Shown in pieces: positions 7,659-9,482 of a stretch of 9,482 nucleotides of DNA. The notes beneath the pieces were generated by a model. That model was not told where the DNA came from. It did not search any database and worked only from the letters and a program-made list of their open reading frames with translations. Positions within the stretch are counted from its first letter, which is position 1. Each line of letters starts with the position of its first letter. The DNA is taken from NCBI GenBank assembly GCA_004552385.1, contig SFOL01000070.1:1-9482 (forward strand), in the 5' to 3' direction. The DNA is from Bacteroidales bacterium. Its GTDB lineage: Bacteria; Bacteroidota; Bacteroidia; Bacteroidales; Marinilabiliaceae. The position numbers were made by a program, and so were the translations under genes.

Positions 7659-7740
7659 GTTTTTCTAATCGGGCTGACGCTTTGATTTTTAAGCGTATGC
7701 TTCTGTAGTCTCTGACTTCTGAATGTGCTTAACGTCTATT

Positions 7741-7756
7741 TGGCAAAGTTTTTGCT
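7741..7756 (+). promoter_or_regulatory. candidate sigma-54 promoter upstream of the TPR gene
   Basis: TGGCAA (7741-7746), five bases, then TTGCT (7752-7756) matches the sigma-54 -24/-12 consensus TGGCAC-N5-TTGCW at all but one position. The invariant GG and GC are exactly ten bases apart. Transcription would begin near 7767, giving a leader of about 115 bases before the TPR gene. It lies in the AT-rich gap after coaX. A Bacteroidota-type -7 box fits less well here: TAATTTTA at 7756-7763 has one mismatch and lacks a correctly spaced TTTG. Confidence 0.4.
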
Positions 7757-7797
7757 AATTTTAGAGTCAGAGCTGCTAAAGCGAGTCTGTTAATGAT

Positions 7798-7846
7798 GGC
7801 TACGCAAGTTGTAGCCTTTCATGGCAACTTCTGTCTCCGGCAGACA
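7798..7846 (+). promoter_or_regulatory. leader with competing hairpins before the TPR gene
   Basis: Three inverted repeats lie in the presumed untranslated leader. GGCTAC (7798-7803) pairs with GTAGCC (7811-7816) across a 7-base loop. AAGTTG (7806-7811) pairs with CAACTT (7825-7830). TGTCT (7832-7836) pairs with AGACA (7842-7846) across CCGGC. The first two overlap and cannot form together, so the leader could switch or could protect the 5' end of the message. No known riboswitch class is recognised. Confidence 0.3.
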
Positions 7847-7881
7847 TCACATAAGAGTAAAAATTAAACCAAACAATAAAC

Positions 7882-9246
7882 ATGGACAACTTTAAGATCT
7901 TGGCCGCCGCCGCTCTCATGGTGGCTCCGTCGATTGCCTCAGCACAGAAGGGCGTCGAGGATGGCTCTAAATTCGGCCATGGCGAAGACAGCGTCACCTG
8001 CATCATGAACCTTGTTCAGTATGGTGACCAGGTCAAGCAGAAAAACTATAAGGAGGCGTACGAGCCTTGGAAAATCGTATTCGCGCAGTGCCCGCTCGCC
8101 AAAGGCGTCGGCCTCTACACCGACGGCCTCAAGATCATGAAGGATCTCTACGTCAAGGACGCCGCCAACAAGGAGACGTACTATGACTTCATCCTCAAGA
8201 TTTACGACCAGCGAGCCAAGTACTATGGCCAAAACAAGAAATATCCTGCCTCTTACCTTCAGGGCATGAAGGCTCTCGACATGCTCAACTACAAGAGCGA
8301 CGACAAGGCGGTGCGCACCGAGGCTGTCAAGCTCCTTGAAGGGGCCATGGCGGCCGCCGCGTCAACCATCCAGCCCGCATTCCTTCAGACATACATGCAG
8401 CAGCGCGTCCTCCAGTTCAAAGATCAGGAGATCCCGGCTGAAGATGTCGTGAATGCGTATGTCTTCTGCTGCGACCTTATGCCTAAGGTTGAGGCCGCCA
8501 CCACGAACGAGAAGATCAAGGCGGCTTGCGAGACCTCTAAGGACAACATCGAGCAGATCTTCGCGCAGAGCGGCGCTGCTGACTGTGCCACACTCGAGCG
8601 CATCTTCCAGCCTCAGCTCGCGGCCAATCAGGCCAACGAGGCGTGGCTCAAGCGCATCAACAAGCTCCTCGGCAACGGCGACTGCACCGAGAGCGACCTC
8701 TTCTACGCCACCTCCGAGGCCCTTCACAAGATCTCGCCCGAGGCTTCGTCGGCTCGCGGCATCGCCAAGATGTATCTCAAGCAAGGCGACGTGGACAAGG
8801 CTATCTCTTACTATGACGAGGCCATCAAGCTCGAGACTGATGACAACCTCAAGGGTAAGTACTACTACGAGATGGCGCTCGTGAACTTCTCCGGCAACAA
8901 TCTTGCCGCGGCTAAGCAGGCTTGCTACAACTCCATCCAGCTCCGTCCTGATTGGGGCATGCCCTACATCGTCCTCGCTAAGGTCTACGCCACTGGCGCT
9001 CGCAACATTGGCGAGAAGGACTACGAGAAGAAGGCAGGCTACTGGGTAGCCGTCGATAAGCTCATCAAGGCAAAGAGCATTGATCAGTCAGAGGCCGTCC
9101 AGAAGGAGGCTGCCGACCTCATCAGGCAGTACTCTCAGTACTTCCCCTCTAAGGAGGACCTCTTCTTCGAGGGTCTGAAGGACGGCTCCGCCCATCATGT
9201 CGGTGGCTTCATCAACGAGAACACCACCGTCCGTGCGCACAAGTAA
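7882..9246 (+). CDS. exported tetratricopeptide-repeat protein
   Basis: This 454-residue protein is exported. It begins with a short n-region (MDNFK), a hydrophobic core at about 6-16, and a signal peptidase I site ASA before Gln22. The mature protein is mostly helical and rich in Lys, Ala, Asp and Tyr. A recognisable TPR pair is at about residues 290-323 (GIAKMYLKQGDVDKAISYYD) and 326-359 (around YYYEMALVNFSGN), with a third, degenerate repeat after it. The N-terminal half may hold further diverged TPR-like helices. TPR proteins act as scaffolds, so a periplasmic or envelope role is likely. I recall similar proteins encoded beside lptC in other Bacteroidales, which would link it to envelope assembly. 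Codon choice leans strongly to CTC for Leu and AAG for Lys compared with its neighbours, suggesting high expression. It is preceded by a candidate sigma-54 promoter and followed by a strong hairpin inside lptC. The exact function is unknown. Confidence 0.88.
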   Translation: MDNFKILAAAALMVAPSIASAQKGVEDGSKFGHGEDSVTCIMNLVQYGDQVKQKNYKEAYEPWKIVFAQCPLAKGVGLYTDGLKIMKDLYVKDAANKETYYDFILKIYDQRAKYYGQNKKYPASYLQGMKALDMLNYKSDDKAVRTEAVKLLEGAMAAAASTIQPAFLQTYMQQRVLQFKDQEIPAEDVVNAYVFCCDLMPKVEAATTNEKIKAACETSKDNIEQIFAQSGAADCATLERIFQPQLAANQANEAWLKRINKLLGNGDCTESDLFYATSEALHKISPEASSARGIAKMYLKQGDVDKAISYYDEAIKLETDDNLKGKYYYEMALVNFSGNNLAAAKQACYNSIQLRPDWGMPYIVLAKVYATGARNIGEKDYEKKAGYWVAVDKLIKAKSIDQSEAVQKEAADLIRQYSQYFPSKEDLFFEGLKDGSAHHVGGFINENTTVRAHK

Positions 9247-9265
9247 TAATCATACACCATCGTAA

Positions 9266-9482
9266 ATGACGGTCGTGTCGAATAGCATCATTCAGATGGC
9301 AGGCAACGCTTTGGCGTTGCTTGCCATTATATTTTTATCTCTCCCGCTCCCGTCATGCCTCCGAAATGAGGACAGCGAGCTTAAAGCTGTCGAGCAGGAG
9401 ATGGAGAGGCCCAGCCTCGGGGCCTACGATCTCCATACTTTCGTAACTGACTCCGGCAAGGTCAAGTATGAGTTCATAACGC
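9266..9482 (+). CDS. lptC: LPS export periplasmic protein LptC, N-terminal part
   Basis: LptC passes lipopolysaccharide from the LptBFG ABC transporter to the periplasmic bridge. The first 72 codons are visible before the right edge. They encode a hydrophobic segment (about residues 15-28), a lipobox-like LPSC with Cys31, an acidic Lys/Glu-rich stretch, and the segment FVTDSGKVKYEFIT. That last segment is the start of the LptC beta-jellyroll, in which Bacteroidota proteins carry a similar S-D-S-G block. The cysteine suggests a lipoprotein anchor, as in other Bacteroidota LptC, rather than the E. coli transmembrane helix. The ATG at 9266 directly follows an in-frame TAA and lies 19 bases after the TPR stop. 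A second ATG at 9296 is possible. Neither start gives the usual basic residues before the hydrophobic core, which is odd. The call rests on a partial sequence plus position next to the TPR gene. Confidence 0.72.
   Translation, partial: MTVVSNSIIQMAGNALALLAIIFLSLPLPSCLRNEDSELKAVEQEMERPSLGAYDLHTFVTDSGKVKYEFIT
9296..9336 (+). terminator. terminator-like hairpin inside the start of lptC
   Basis: ATGGCAGGCAACGC (9296-9309) pairs with GCGTTGCTTGCCAT (9314-9327) around the four-base loop TTTG. All 14 positions pair, one as a G-U wobble. The stem is followed by TATATTTTT (9328-9336). This has the form of an intrinsic terminator placed 49 bases after the TPR stop codon, yet it lies within the lptC reading frame, where it encodes part of the signal peptide. 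It may end most TPR transcripts while letting some pass into lptC. Confidence 0.7.

Noticed and set aside
7677..7696. ACGCTT...AAGCGT hairpin just after coaX as a terminator
   Set aside because: The stem is 6 bp with an 8-base loop and the T run lies in the loop, not after the stem, so it lacks terminator form.

Overview
This window looks like chromosomal housekeeping DNA from a GC-rich member of the Bacteroidales (Bacteroidota). I infer this from three things. The closest protein families I recognise are the Bacteroidota forms of AsnA, of an AddA/RecB-like helicase-nuclease, and of LptC. The best promoter matches fit the Bacteroidota consensus (TTTG, about 19 bases, TAnnTTTG). The short secreted proteins have Bacteroidota-style lipoboxes ending in SC followed by G. 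I cannot fix the genus; a Muribaculaceae-like genome would fit.

Minus strand, 1-1487: asnA (ammonia-dependent asparagine synthetase) is read leftwards from a good promoter at 1538-1568. It is followed after 26 bases by a 54-residue predicted lipoprotein (259-423) and then by the start of a second lipoprotein that runs off the left edge (1-83). Bases 1488-1714 are the divergent promoter region shared with the plus-strand genes.

Plus strand, 1715-7658: four genes read in the same direction with gaps of 20, 71 and 90 bases. They are a patatin-like serine hydrolase, a 1108-residue UvrD/AddA-type helicase with a C-terminal RecB-type nuclease, a YycJ/WalJ-like metallo-beta-lactamase-fold protein, and coaX (type III pantothenate kinase). 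The helicase and the MBL protein may both act on DNA. The patatin and CoaX belong to lipid and coenzyme A metabolism, so this is probably a loose co-transcribed group rather than one pathway.

Plus strand, 7659-9482: an AT-rich 223-base gap holds a candidate sigma-54 promoter and a leader that can form two competing hairpins. It precedes an exported TPR protein with strongly biased codon use, and then lptC (LPS export), which is cut by the right edge. A terminator-like hairpin with a 14-bp stem lies inside the start of the lptC coding sequence. It is the most unusual signal here and may set the ratio of TPR protein to LptC.

I see no mobile element, CRISPR array, tRNA, rRNA or defence island. 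I found no convincing new multi-gene system. The points worth a second look are regulatory signals and very small genes.
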